Assembly: GCF_001875325.1 (NCBI RefSeq)
Contig: NZ_MDDC01000001.1
Location: forward strand, 62,001 to 126,000
DNA length: 64,000 nucleotides
Reading direction: 5' to 3'
Source: Neomoorella thermoacetica
Lineage (GTDB): Bacteria > Bacillota > DSM-521 > Neomoorellales > Neomoorellaceae
Both the position numbers and the translations under genes were made by a program. Every line of letters begins with the position of its first letter. Positions within the stretch are counted from its first letter, which is position 1. Positions 1 through 8,417 of this stretch are shown here, one piece after another. The notes beneath the pieces are model-generated. The model worked only from the letters and a program-made list of their open reading frames with translations, did no database searches and was not told the origin of the DNA.

Positions 1-1
1 G

Positions 2-1408
2 AGGGTTACATACGGCGAGCTGGTTGAATGGATCGGCGCCTATGCCGGTATGTTCCAGGACCTGGGGGTCCAACCCGGGGAAAGGGTAGCCATCTGCGCT
101 CCCAACTGCCCCGAGTTTATCTACAGTTACCTGGGAGCCATTCAGGCCGGAGCTATCGTTGTGCCCCTGAACCTGATGCTTACCAGGGATGAAATTGCCT
201 ATATTATTAAAGATGCCGGCTGTAGCACCCTGGTAATTCACCGGGCTATTGTGGAACGCCTGGACCTTGTGCCCCAGATGACCGCCGCCCTGGGGCTCAA
301 GCACCTGGTTGTCCTGGACGAGGCTACGGCAGCAAAGGCCCTGGCGGCACCTCCCGCCACCCCGGTGGCGGCGAAGGAAGAAGACATCTGCGTTTTCCTC
401 TACACTTCCGGCACTACGGGCCGGCCTAAAGGAGCCATGCTCAGCCACCGCAATTTTCTGGCGGATATCCAGGCCATGGACGCCGTTTCCGACCTGGGAG
501 CTGAAGATAACTTCCTCTGCGTCCTGCCCATGTTCCACAGCTTTGCCTGGACAACCAGCGTCCTCCTGCCCCTTTACCTGGGCAGCACCATCACTATCAA
601 AGAGAATTTCCAGCCTAAGGATACTTTAAAAACCTTATCCGAGGGGGGTATTACCGTCTTTTGCGGTGTACCCTCAATATACGCCGTCCTCTGGCGCCTG
701 GCGGAAGAGGGGCAGTTTAAATCCCTTAAGTTTGCCATTTCCGGCGGCGCCCCCCTGGCGGCGGAGATCCAGCGCGGCTTTGAAACTAAATTTGCCTTCC
801 CCCTGGTTGAGGGTTACGGCCTGTCGGAAGCCGCACCCGTGGTCTGCCTGAACCCCCTGAACGGTATCCGCAAACCGGGCTCTATCGGCCTACCTCTCCC
901 TGGTATAGAGGTCAGGCTGGTAGACGACGATGATCGGGAGGTACCCCGCGGCGAAGTGGGCGAGCTGGTAGTTCGCGGGCCTAACGTCATGGCCGGCTAT
1001 TACAACCACCCGGAGGAAACGGCAGCTGCCCTGCGGGGAGGCTGGCTTCACACCGGTGACCTGGCCCGCCAGGACGAGGACGGCTATTTCTATATCGTCG
1101 ACCGCAAGAAGGATTTGATCATCCTGGGAGGCTTCAATGTCTATCCCCGGGAAGTGGAGGAGGCCCTCCTGGCCCACCCGGCTGTTCTGGAGGCGGCGGT
1201 AGTCGGCGTAGGCGACCCGGTAAAGGGCGAGACAGTTAAAGCCTATGTGGTGCTGAAGGAGGGAGAAGCTACCGACCGGCGCCAGCTGCAAGAGTTTTTA
1301 AAGGAACACCTGGCCCTTTACAAGATACCGCGCCTTTTTGAGTTTGTGCCAGAGCTACCCAAGAGCCCAACGGGTAAGGTGATGAAGAAACTGTTGAAAA
1401 CGAGTTGA
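2..1408 (+). CDS. Acyl-CoA synthetase / AMP-dependent ligase, 5' end cut by window
   Basis: This enzyme should activate a carboxylic acid (probably a fatty or other acyl acid) to acyl-CoA through an acyl-AMP intermediate. The reading frame is open from base 2, so the N-terminus lies outside the window; the ATG at 50 is internal, because the residues before it (RVTYGELVEW) fit the family. The AMP-binding P-loop YTSGTTGRPKG starts near base 402. Further on are the GYGLSEAAP motif, the GWLHTGD motif (near 1040), the hinge region DRKKDLIILGGFNVYPREVE, and the C-terminal catalytic lysine in PTGKVMKK. Substrate cannot be read from the sequence; long-chain fatty acid is the usual annotation. Confidence 0.9.
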   Translation, partial: RVTYGELVEWIGAYAGMFQDLGVQPGERVAICAPNCPEFIYSYLGAIQAGAIVVPLNLMLTRDEIAYIIKDAGCSTLVIHRAIVERLDLVPQMTAALGLKHLVVLDEATAAKALAAPPATPVAAKEEDICVFLYTSGTTGRPKGAMLSHRNFLADIQAMDAVSDLGAEDNFLCVLPMFHSFAWTTSVLLPLYLGSTITIKENFQPKDTLKTLSEGGITVFCGVPSIYAVLWRLAEEGQFKSLKFAISGGAPLAAEIQRGFETKFAFPLVEGYGLSEAAPVVCLNPLNGIRKPGSIGLPLPGIEVRLVDDDDREVPRGEVGELVVRGPNVMAGYYNHPEETAAALRGGWLHTGDLARQDEDGYFYIVDRKKDLIILGGFNVYPREVEEALLAHPAVLEAAVVGVGDPVKGETVKAYVVLKEGEATDRRQLQEFLKEHLALYKIPRLFEFVPELPKSPTGKVMKKLLKTS

Positions 1409-1552
1409 GGTTGTGTCTGGAGATAAATATAGAAGCCCAAATTTTTTTGTTAGCAGCAGGGAGGAATTATGTCAAATTTAGGTGAGGATTATTGCAAAGA
1501 GGCTTGAGGCCGGCCGGTTTTTAAGGTAAAATGGAAACAGGCGGGAAGAGGA

Positions 1553-2142
1553 GTGGTCCCGGTGTCGGTGGCTTCAGACGCAGCGGCTTTGCTGGAACGC
1601 CTGCGTAACCATAGCATGACGACCTACCAGCACTCTTGCAACGTCGGCAATCTGGCCTCGGCCCTGGCTGAAGGGTTGGGTATGCAACAGGATGAGGTGA
1701 ACGTTATCACCCTGGGCGGCCTGCTCCATGATATTGGTAAAGTCCGGGTACGAACGTCAATCCTGCATAAGGCTGCCCGGCTGACGCCGGCTGAGTGGGA
1801 GGTTATGCGCCGGCACCCGGACTTCGGTGTCCAGATACTCGCTGCCGTGGAGAAGTTCGATATTATCGAGCCCCTGGTGGCTTATCATCACGAGCGCTGG
1901 GACGGTAGGGGATATTATGGCCTGCAGGGGAACGATATCCCCTGGGCGCCCGGATTATTGCCCTGGCCGATGCCTTCGACGCCATGACTTCCTCCCGTTC
2001 CTACCAGTATTCCAAGAACCTGCAGGATGGCATCCAGGAACTGGCTGCCGGGGCCGGCAAGCAGTTTGATCCCCGGCTGGTGGAACTCTTCTTTGATATT
2101 ATGCCGGCCGTCCTGAAACGGAACAGCCGCCGCGCTTCTTAA
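1553..2142 (+). pseudogene. HD-GYP domain phosphodiesterase-like gene, frameshifted at 1939-1942
   Basis: The first frame (GTG at 1553, with a purine-rich ribosome site just before it) encodes an HD domain with the metal motif LLHDIGK, then the HERWDGRGY region typical of HD-GYP proteins. It runs into a wrong frame after GNDIP and stops at 1987. The family sequence resumes in the -1 frame from 1942 (LGARIIALADAFDAMTSSR) and continues to the stop at 2142. The break lies in a run of four C at 1939-1942; one more C would restore a protein of about 196 residues. HD-GYP proteins hydrolyse c-di-GMP, but here the second half follows a stop unless there is slippage or a sequence error. It stands alone, after the ligase gene. 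Confidence 0.75.
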
Positions 2143-2300
2143 GGACAGGCCGTGAGGGCTATACAGATCATGGCAGCGGGTCGTCTACAGGTAACATGCG
2201 CCCCCTGGCGGAGCAATTCAATTTGCTGAGCATCTGCGGGGAGTTCTTTAATGGAGCAGGTAAGCGGCTGTTGTCACAGCTGTAAGGGGGATAAAACCAA

Positions 2301-2330
2301 GCCACCGGTGGGTAGCCGGTGGCTTTAAGT
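2301..2330. terminator. Hairpin between HD-GYP gene and the minus-strand Cys-rich gene
   Basis: GCCACCGG and CCGGTGGC form a perfect 8-bp stem (2301-2323) with a short loop, flanked by A-rich sequence on the left and TTTAAGTTT on the right. It can act as a terminator for either strand; it lies just after the stop of the minus-strand gene ending at 2331. Confidence 0.55.
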
Positions 2331-2774
2331 TTAGCTGTTTTTCCGGGATTGGTAAGCCTGGAGGAGCTTCTGGCCCACCTCCGGGTTATGGCGGCCGACC
2401 TGCATCAGGTAGGCGGAGGCGCTGCCTTCATAGTCGAAGTTTTCTCCCAGGAGGGCCAGTTCCAGGGCACGGCGGGTGACGTTAATGACGCATTCCTCTT
2501 CGTGGTTGTCGCGGCAGTTCTGGCATTGGCGCAAAACCTCCGCCAGGGCGTTGATAAGATCCTCCTGGTAATAGACCCGCAGGTCGTCCTGGGGCACCAG
2601 TTCGTGGCCCCGGGGTATGCGGGCGGTGTTCTTCTGGCGGGCGTAGGCGAGGGCTGTCTGGGCGAAACCAATCAGGCAGCGGGCCCGGTCGCAGTTGCCG
2701 CACTCGCTCTCCGTCTTGCAGCAACGATCAATAAATTTCTGCATTTTATCGAGATCAATGTTACGGGTGGCCAT
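2331..2774 (-). CDS. Cysteine-rich protein of unknown function, partner of the sirohaem protein
   Basis: I do not recognise this 147-residue protein. The ATG at 2774 is chosen because GGAGGTTTTT lies just upstream, although the frame is open for 13 more codons. It has two cysteine clusters: RCCKTESECGNCDRARC near residues 13-29 and CQNCRDNHEEEC near residues 80-91. They could bind metal or Fe-S clusters, but no known motif is matched. The rest looks helical. It starts 35 bases after the stop of the sirohaem/4Fe-4S gene on the same strand, so the two form an operon, and a redox or maturation role beside that protein is the obvious inference. Confidence 0.6.
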   Translation of the reverse strand: MATRNIDLDKMQKFIDRCCKTESECGNCDRARCLIGFAQTALAYARQKNTARIPRGHELVPQDDLRVYYQEDLINALAEVLRQCQNCRDNHEEECVINVTRRALELALLGENFDYEGSASAYLMQVGRHNPEVGQKLLQAYQSRKNS

Positions 2775-2809
2775 ATTTAAAAACCTCCAATCTGAAATCC
2801 CGGCATACC

Positions 2810-3520
2810 TCAAAGCCCGGCGAAGGTTAGGAAGTCGTTGTCTTCCGGGGGCCGGTAGCCTTCAAGGAAGCCCTCCGGCGGCTGGAAGGCCTCCAGCCCC
2901 ACCCGGGCGATGGTGTTGCAGAGGCGCTCCCGCGGTTCGGCCAGGGCGTCATAACGTTCCAGGATCCAGGCCAGGAGGTTCTCGACTCCCCTGCCGTTTA
3001 TGCCGGCGGCAATCTTGGTGGCATGGATAGGCTTGCGGCTGCCTCCCCGTCCCCCCAGGTATACGTCGTAGGTATCGTTGCCGGTGGCGATGATACCGTA
3101 GTCAGCACACTGGGGATCGGTGCAGCCCCGGTGGCAACCGGCCAGGGCGATTTTAAAATCGCAGGGGGTGGGCCGGTTCATAAAACGGTCCTGAAGCACG
3201 CCCCCCAGATCAAAGACATCGCTTAGAGAGCGCTGGCAGAGGTCTTTGTTGCCGGCGCAGGCCTTGATGTTGCGTACTATTTCGCCAAAGACACCAACCT
3301 GTAAGCCCAGGGCGGTAACGCCGGCCCGCAGGTCTTCCAGCCTGTCTTCCGGGATGATAAAAATCAGGGTCTGGCGGGTCGTCATTTTGCAGTACTGGCA
3401 GTCAAGGGCACGAGCCAGGTCGCCAAGGCCGGCCAGCTGGGCGGGGGTAAGCAGGCCACATCTGGCTACAATGCCCACCCCCAGGTAACCGGAGCGCTGT
3501 TTAAAAATCGCATCACCCAT
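2810..3520 (-). CDS. Small sirohaem/4Fe-4S nitrite-sulfite reductase-like protein
   Basis: A 236-residue protein with one ferredoxin-like half domain and one sirohaem/4Fe-4S domain of the nitrite and sulfite reductase family. Visible features are GYLGVGIVARCGLLTP at the N-terminus (as in dissimilatory-type small reductases), TTRQTLIFIIP in the ferredoxin-like part, and cluster cysteines KACAGNKDLC (six residues between the cysteines where I expect five) and AGCHRGCTDPQC. It is about half the length of assimilatory enzymes. Ribosome site GGAGGTGG precedes the ATG at 3520. Small stand-alone proteins of this type occur in anaerobes and archaea, and their substrate is often unknown. Sulfite or nitrite reduction is possible but not shown. 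Confidence 0.75.
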   Translation of the reverse strand: MGDAIFKQRSGYLGVGIVARCGLLTPAQLAGLGDLARALDCQYCKMTTRQTLIFIIPEDRLEDLRAGVTALGLQVGVFGEIVRNIKACAGNKDLCQRSLSDVFDLGGVLQDRFMNRPTPCDFKIALAGCHRGCTDPQCADYGIIATGNDTYDVYLGGRGGSRKPIHATKIAAGINGRGVENLLAWILERYDALAEPRERLCNTIARVGLEAFQPPEGFLEGYRPPEDNDFLTFAGL

Positions 3521-3695
3521 ACTTCCACCTCCATTGTTGTCAGTAATAGTTCTCTATAAGGACAGGAAATCCTGCTAATAAGGTAAACTTTGCAAGGCCA
3601 TACTAAAGTGGAAGCCTGAAAGGTAAGTCGTCCTTTCCGGGAAGAAGGCAGAAGAGGGTTTGCCAGGAGATTCCTACCGAAGGAGGAGAACAAAG

Positions 3696-3851
3696 ATGGG
3701 CGCCGATAATGCACCCCTGAGTTACCGCTGCAGCCGTTGTGGCAGCACTTTTAAAGTCGACCCGGGTAGTCCCAATATCTGCCCGGTTTGCGGCTTTAAC
3801 TGTGGCCCGGACAAGTGCCGGCGGTTGGAGACATCCGATGAAGGTTATTAG
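3696..3851 (+). CDS. Rubredoxin-like zinc-ribbon mini-protein (51 aa)
   Basis: A tiny protein with CSRCGS and CPVCGFNCGPDKC, that is two CxxC knuckles spaced as in rubredoxin-like or zinc-ribbon domains, plus two extra cysteines. The ATG at 3696 is preceded by AAGGAGGAG (3680-3688), an excellent ribosome site, so the earlier in-frame start is rejected. It is divergent from the sirohaem gene and about 125 bases before queG. It may bind zinc or iron; a small electron carrier is one option, a structural zinc protein another. Confidence 0.6.
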   Translation: MGADNAPLSYRCSRCGSTFKVDPGSPNICPVCGFNCGPDKCRRLETSDEGY

Positions 3852-3977
3852 ACTATAGTTATAAGTATAAAGCTCCGTACAGCAACCATGAAAATTTTAG
3901 GCTAGTTTTGTATGCAGCGAAGGCCAAAGCCAGGCAGGTAAAGGAGTATTTTAAGAGTAAGAAGGAGGACCGGGGGA

Positions 3978-5150
3978 GTGGGCTCCACGAAACTAACAAA
4001 GGAACTGAAGGAATGGGCCGCAGGGCGGGGACTGTTAATGGGAGTGGCTCCGGTCCGGCCCTTTGAACGTGGCCGGCAGGCCCTGGATTGGTTGGCCCGC
4101 CAGGGGCTAACCACACCTTTTGCCACCGGCCGGCCGGAGGAGCGTTACCAGCCGGAGCTCCTTTACCCGGCAGCCCGCTCCCTGATCGTGGTGGCCAGAC
4201 CCCACCCGCAGCCGGCCCAGCCACCTGGCCCCGGGAAGGGGCGTATCGCCCGCTACGCCCTGGGACCGGATTACCACATTGAGCTCCGGACCAGCCTGGA
4301 AGATCTGGCCGGGATGCTGCAGCGAGCTGGGGCCAGGTTCACAGCCGTCCAGGTGGACAGCGGTCCTCTCCTGGAGCGGGAGGCCGCTTACCTGGCCGGC
4401 CTGGGCTACTATGGTGCCAGTTGCAACCTGATTCTCCCGGGCCTGGGCCCGGGCTTCTCCCTGGGTATTCTCATCACCGATCTGGAGCTGGAGGCGGGCC
4501 AGCCCCTGACTCCGGCCACCTGCCGCAACTGTGGCCGCTGCCTGGCAGCCTGCCCCACAGGTGCCCTGGCAGCCCCCGGCCGCCTATATCCGGAGCTCTG
4601 CGTCTCTTACCTGACCCAGAAACGGGGGGTGATCCCGGTCGAATTACGGCCGGCCCTGGGCCGGTATATCTGGGGATGTGATGCCTGCCAGGAGATCTGC
4701 CCGGAGAACCGGCCAGGATTCTCCCTGGTGGCCCGGGGCCCGTCCGGAGCCGGGCAGGATGGTCAGGTGCAGGAGCCTGCCAGCGACCCCGGCAGGCTCC
4801 TGCCAGGTGGCGAGACAGGAAGCGGCCTCATTTACCCTGATTTGGCGGCAATCATCACCATGGATAAGTCCGGTTTTAACCGCGCCTTCGGGGGGACGGC
4901 CCTGGCCTGGCGGGGAAAAACCATCCTCCAGCGCAACGCGGCCATTGCCCTGGGAAACATGGGCGGAGCCGGGGCCCTGGCTCCCCTGCAGCAAGCCCTC
5001 CGCGCCCCGGCTGCCGTCCTCCGGGGTCACGCCGCCTGGGCCCTGGGCCGGCTGGGGCCGGCCGCCAGGCCGGCCCTGGCCGGAGCTCTGGCTGCTGAGG
5101 CGGATCCCTGGGTACGCCTGGAGATCAGGACCGCCCTGGACAACTGCTGA
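3978..5150 (+). CDS. queG: Epoxyqueuosine reductase QueG
   Basis: Cobalamin- and 4Fe-4S-dependent enzyme of the last step of queuosine tRNA modification (epoxyqueuosine to queuosine). The 390-residue protein has the N-terminal cobalamin-binding region, then two 4Fe-4S sets: CRNCGRCLAACPTGAL and CDACQEICPEN. From about residue 320 it ends in HEAT-like repeats (QRNAAIALGNMGG and ALGRLGPAARPALAGAL), as in the Bacillus enzyme. GTG start at 3978 follows AAGGAGGAC. The stretch between the second cluster and the HEAT repeats is low in complexity (Gly/Pro/Gln). It is transcribed toward a strong terminator and convergent with the cupin isomerase gene. Confidence 0.9.
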   Translation: MGSTKLTKELKEWAAGRGLLMGVAPVRPFERGRQALDWLARQGLTTPFATGRPEERYQPELLYPAARSLIVVARPHPQPAQPPGPGKGRIARYALGPDYHIELRTSLEDLAGMLQRAGARFTAVQVDSGPLLEREAAYLAGLGYYGASCNLILPGLGPGFSLGILITDLELEAGQPLTPATCRNCGRCLAACPTGALAAPGRLYPELCVSYLTQKRGVIPVELRPALGRYIWGCDACQEICPENRPGFSLVARGPSGAGQDGQVQEPASDPGRLLPGGETGSGLIYPDLAAIITMDKSGFNRAFGGTALAWRGKTILQRNAAIALGNMGGAGALAPLQQALRAPAAVLRGHAAWALGRLGPAARPALAGALAAEADPWVRLEIRTALDNC

Positions 5151-5210
5151 GGGCCGGGGAGATCCCGCGGGGAATCTCCTTGCTAATCGCCAGGGTCGGT
5201 GAGTCACGAA

Positions 5211-5241
5211 AAACCCCCGGTAGAAGGTCTACCGGGGGTTT
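5211..5241. terminator. Bidirectional terminator between queG and the phosphoglucose isomerase gene
   Basis: A perfect 14-bp stem, AAACCCCCGGTAGA with TCTACCGGGGGTTT, and a 3-base loop. It is A-rich on the left and T-rich on the right, so it can end both convergent transcripts. Confidence 0.9.
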
Positions 5242-5258
5242 GATTTTTCCGGTCCTCT

Positions 5259-5993
5259 TTACTTCAGAATTTTAAAGGCTTCGGGTTCGGCGATAAAGGC
5301 CTCATAGAGGGATTTATTCTTCACAGCGGTGACGGGCTGGGTGAGGCTGGGAGCAGCCACCAGCTTCAGGGCAGCGGAGTTCTGGTAACGGGGATTTCTG
5401 ACGAAGTCGCCCTTGCTGTCCTCGCCCTCCAGGTAGTAATAGGCAGCACCTCGCTTCTCCTGGAAGGGGCCATAGAGGGAAGAGAAGTGGCTCTCAATGA
5501 GATTGGCCATGACCAGGGGCTTGTTGCCGGGATTGATGGTTACATGGCCATAGGCAGGAGGAATAAAGACTTTATCGCCTTTTTTTGCTTCAATGGCCAT
5601 GACTTCTTCCACGTCGCCGCTGCGGTTGTTCTTCTGGAAAAGGTAAATGGCCTCGCCATCGAGAACTTCGTAGTATTCGGGATAGGTCTCGGAAGAGTGA
5701 GGCTTCAAAGGATGGAAGTGGCCCACGGTTTTAATGTATTCTTTACCAATAGTGCCGGGTAGGACGACGGTTATATCATAGCGGATATCGTGCTGCTGGT
5801 AGAGTTCCCGGTCATTTTCCAGGCAGACGCCCCGGTACATATAGTAGAGGGGTCGGTCACTTGGAGGGACATCAGCATATAATACAGGTAAAGCATCGGC
5901 CAGGCGCCGGACGTCTGGTTCCGGGGCCAGTACCCCGGCGGCAAAGGTTAACAGGCCGCTTGGTTCCACTGTAAAATGCTTGCCTAAAATCAT
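5259..5993 (-). CDS. Cupin-type (archaeal type) glucose-6-phosphate isomerase
   Basis: Metal-dependent cupin enzyme interconverting glucose-6-phosphate and fructose-6-phosphate (PF06560 family), unrelated to the usual sugar-isomerase PGI. The 244-residue protein has the metal motif GHFHP...YPEYYEVLDGEA (His, His, Glu) and the second cupin motif FIPPAYGHVTINPG with the fourth ligand His. The ATG at 5993 is chosen over an in-frame ATG 12 codons upstream because CAAGGAGGTC ends just before it. The gene stands alone. The role in glycolysis or gluconeogenesis follows from the family. Confidence 0.88.
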   Translation of the reverse strand: MILGKHFTVEPSGLLTFAAGVLAPEPDVRRLADALPVLYADVPPSDRPLYYMYRGVCLENDRELYQQHDIRYDITVVLPGTIGKEYIKTVGHFHPLKPHSSETYPEYYEVLDGEAIYLFQKNNRSGDVEEVMAIEAKKGDKVFIPPAYGHVTINPGNKPLVMANLIESHFSSLYGPFQEKRGAAYYYLEGEDSKGDFVRNPRYQNSAALKLVAAPSLTQPVTAVKNKSLYEAFIAEPEAFKILK

Positions 5994-6089
5994 GGAGGCT
6001 GACCTCCTTGAAAGATTTTTCTTTACCATTATAACGTAATGGTACCGAAAAACAACCCTTACGGGTTTGAAATTAGCTCAAGTCTGTTT

Positions 6090-6385
6090 TTATACCTGGA
6101 AAATCTTGGTTATAATCCTCTTTTCTTCCTCGTAAAAGAGCCGGGTACTTTTAGTCATAATCAGGGCTTCCATGCCCAGGGTGGCAAGTTTATGGACCTG
6201 GCGTAAAAACCAGGATGATATTGCTGCTACTCGTTTCCAGAGGAGCAGGTTTTCTACGTCCTTTTTTGCTCGTCGGGTCCCCGGGGCAGTTCGTCTACGG
6301 GGAGGCGGATCAGCCAGGTAAACTCTTATTTATACCCTACACCCATCACCTCGCCGATATTTTTTGCTGATCCACCTATTATCAT
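6090..6385 (-). pseudogene. Decayed small gene of unknown function between pgi and prkA
   Basis: On the minus strand an ATG at 6385 starts MIIGGSAKNIGEVMGVGYK, then an in-frame TAA, then EFTWLIRLPVDELPRGPDEQK. After a run of six A (complement of 6262-6267) the frame shifts, and a coding-like tail continues (KDVENLLLWKRVAAISSWF ... EEEKRIITKIFQV) to a TAA at 6090-6092. One added A joins the last two parts. The combined protein would be about 97 residues. It is not recognised. The tail composition (alternating charged and hydrophobic helices) looks like a real protein, so a recently inactivated gene is more likely than chance. The rest of 6030-6508 holds the prkA upstream region. Confidence 0.4.
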
Positions 6386-6508
6386 TCGGCCTTTCTTCTG
6401 TTTTTCCTGCTTCTGTCAGTTCCCTTCTTTTTCGGGCCGCTCCTTCATAATTATATAATACTCCTGCTTATTGTAGCCTGAATTTTTACCGGGAAGGAGG
6501 AGGAGCCG

Positions 6509-8401
6509 GTGGAGATATTGCAACGGTTGGAGGAATACCGCCAGGAAGCCAGGAAGCTTCACTGGGAAGGGACTTTTGCTGAGTATTTAAAAATGGTGAT
6601 CGCCAATCCCAAACTGGCACGGCTCGCCCATGCTCGTATATATGACATGATTGCCGGTTACGGGGTCGAGGAGATCGACGGGGTTAAACACTACCGGTTC
6701 TTTGAAGGGGAGATCTTTGGCCTGGAGCGGACCCTGGAAAAACTGGTGGAGGAGTATTTCCATTCCGCTGCCCGGCGCCTGGACGTCCGCAAGCGGATCC
6801 TGCTCCTCATGGGGCCGGTCAGTGGGGGTAAATCGACCATTGTGACCATGTTAAAACGGGGGCTGGAAAAATACAGCCAGACCGATGCCGGCGCCCTCTA
6901 TGCCATTAAGGGCTGCCCCATGCATGAAGAGCCCCTGCACCTGATCCCCCGGGAACTGCGGCCCGATTTACAAAGGGAATATGGCATTTATATCGAAGGC
7001 AATCTGTGTCCCGTTTGCCAGTTAATGGTTGAAGAGAAATATGAAGGCCGGGTAGAAGAGGTCCCGGTGGAACGCATCATCCTTTCCGAGGAAAAACGGG
7101 TCGGTATCGGTACCTTCAGTCCCTCGGACCCTAAATCCCAGGATATTGCCGAGCTCACCGGCAGTATCGACTTCTCGACCATCGCCGAGTACGGTTCCGA
7201 GTCCGACCCCCGGGCCTACCGCTTTGACGGGGAACTCAACAAGGCCAACCGGGGGATAATGGAGTTCCAGGAAATGCTGAAATGCGATGAAAAATTCCTT
7301 TATAATCTCCTCAGCCTTTCCCAGGAGGGCAATTTCAAGGCCGGCCGCTTTGCCTTGATCTCAGCCGACGAGATGATCATTGCCCACACCAACGAAGCGG
7401 AGTACCGGGCCTTTATCAGCAACCCCAAGAACGAGGCCCTGCAGTCCCGCATCATGGTCATTCCCATCCCCTATAACCTGAAGGTCAGGGAAGAGGTCAA
7501 GATCTACCAGAAGCTCATTCGCCAGAGTGATATCGACGTCCATATCGCCCCCTATGCCCTCCAGGCGGCCGCCATCTTCTCCATCCTCTCGCGCCTGAAG
7601 GAATCCAAGAAGCAGGGCATGGACCTGTTAAAGAAGATGAAACTCTATGACGGCGAAGATGTGGAGGGCTTCAAGCAAAAGGACGTTCTGGAGCTGATGA
7701 ACGAGGCCGAGGCCGAGGGTATGAGCGGCGTCGACCCCCGCTACGTCATCAACCGTATCTCCAGCGCCCTCATTACCGCCGACACCCGCTGCATCAACGC
7801 CCTGGACATCCTGCGGGCTTTAAAGGACGGTTTGGACCAGCACCCCTCCATAACCAGGGAAGAGAAGGAGCGCCTCATCAATTTTATCGCCATGGCACGC
7901 CAGGAATACGATGAGTACGCCAAAAAGGAAGTCCAGCGAGCCTTTGTCTACTCCTACGAAGAATCCGCCCGGGCCCTCTTCAACAACTACCTGGATAACG
8001 TCGAGGCTTTTGTCAATAAAACCAAGGTTCGCGATCCCATCACCGACGAGGAACTGGACCCCGATGAAAAGCTCATGCGTTCCATTGAGGAGCAGATCGG
8101 CGTCACCGAGAATGCCAAAAAGTCTTTCCGGGAGGAGATTCTTATCCGTCTCTCGTCCTACGCCCGCAAGGGGAAGACCTTTGATTTCAATTCCCACGAG
8201 CGCCTGCGGGAGGCAATTGAGAAGAAGCTCTTCGCCGACATGAAGGATATCGTTAAGATAACCACCTCTACTCGCACCCCGGATCCGGAGCAACTGAAAC
8301 GCATTAACGCCGTCATCGACCGCCTGATTTCCCAGCACGGTTATTGCCCGATCTGTGCTAATGAACTCCTGAAATACACCGGTAGCCTGTTGAACCGTTG
8401 A
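6509..8401 (+). CDS. prkA: PrkA serine protein kinase / AAA+ ATPase
   Basis: PrkA family protein (630 residues, normal length). It has an N-terminal AAA+ module with Walker A GPVSGGKST near residues 101-109, a zinc-like C-x-V-C stretch (GNLCPVCQLM) and a C-terminal PrkA domain ending in HGYCPICANELL. In spore formers it is a forespore/mother-cell protein; reports assign kinase and, later, Lon-like protease activity. GTG start at 6509 follows GGAAGGAGGAGG. It is the first gene of a three-gene run with yhbH (16-base gap) and spoVR. TATAAT at 6452-6457 may be its -10, but no clear -35 or sporulation sigma consensus is seen. Confidence 0.95.
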   Translation: MEILQRLEEYRQEARKLHWEGTFAEYLKMVIANPKLARLAHARIYDMIAGYGVEEIDGVKHYRFFEGEIFGLERTLEKLVEEYFHSAARRLDVRKRILLLMGPVSGGKSTIVTMLKRGLEKYSQTDAGALYAIKGCPMHEEPLHLIPRELRPDLQREYGIYIEGNLCPVCQLMVEEKYEGRVEEVPVERIILSEEKRVGIGTFSPSDPKSQDIAELTGSIDFSTIAEYGSESDPRAYRFDGELNKANRGIMEFQEMLKCDEKFLYNLLSLSQEGNFKAGRFALISADEMIIAHTNEAEYRAFISNPKNEALQSRIMVIPIPYNLKVREEVKIYQKLIRQSDIDVHIAPYALQAAAIFSILSRLKESKKQGMDLLKKMKLYDGEDVEGFKQKDVLELMNEAEAEGMSGVDPRYVINRISSALITADTRCINALDILRALKDGLDQHPSITREEKERLINFIAMARQEYDEYAKKEVQRAFVYSYEESARALFNNYLDNVEAFVNKTKVRDPITDEELDPDEKLMRSIEEQIGVTENAKKSFREEILIRLSSYARKGKTFDFNSHERLREAIEKKLFADMKDIVKITTSTRTPDPEQLKRINAVIDRLISQHGYCPICANELLKYTGSLLNR

Positions 8402-8417
8402 GGGGAGGCCAGATCCA

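Noticed and set aside
1469-1507. A 12-codon frame with a good ribosome site (ATG at 1469)
   Set aside because: Too short for any claim; no similar element was seen in the window.
2195-2284. 29-codon frame (MRPLAEQFNLL...) between the HD-GYP gene and the hairpin
   Set aside because: No ribosome site and no recognised family; chance is enough.
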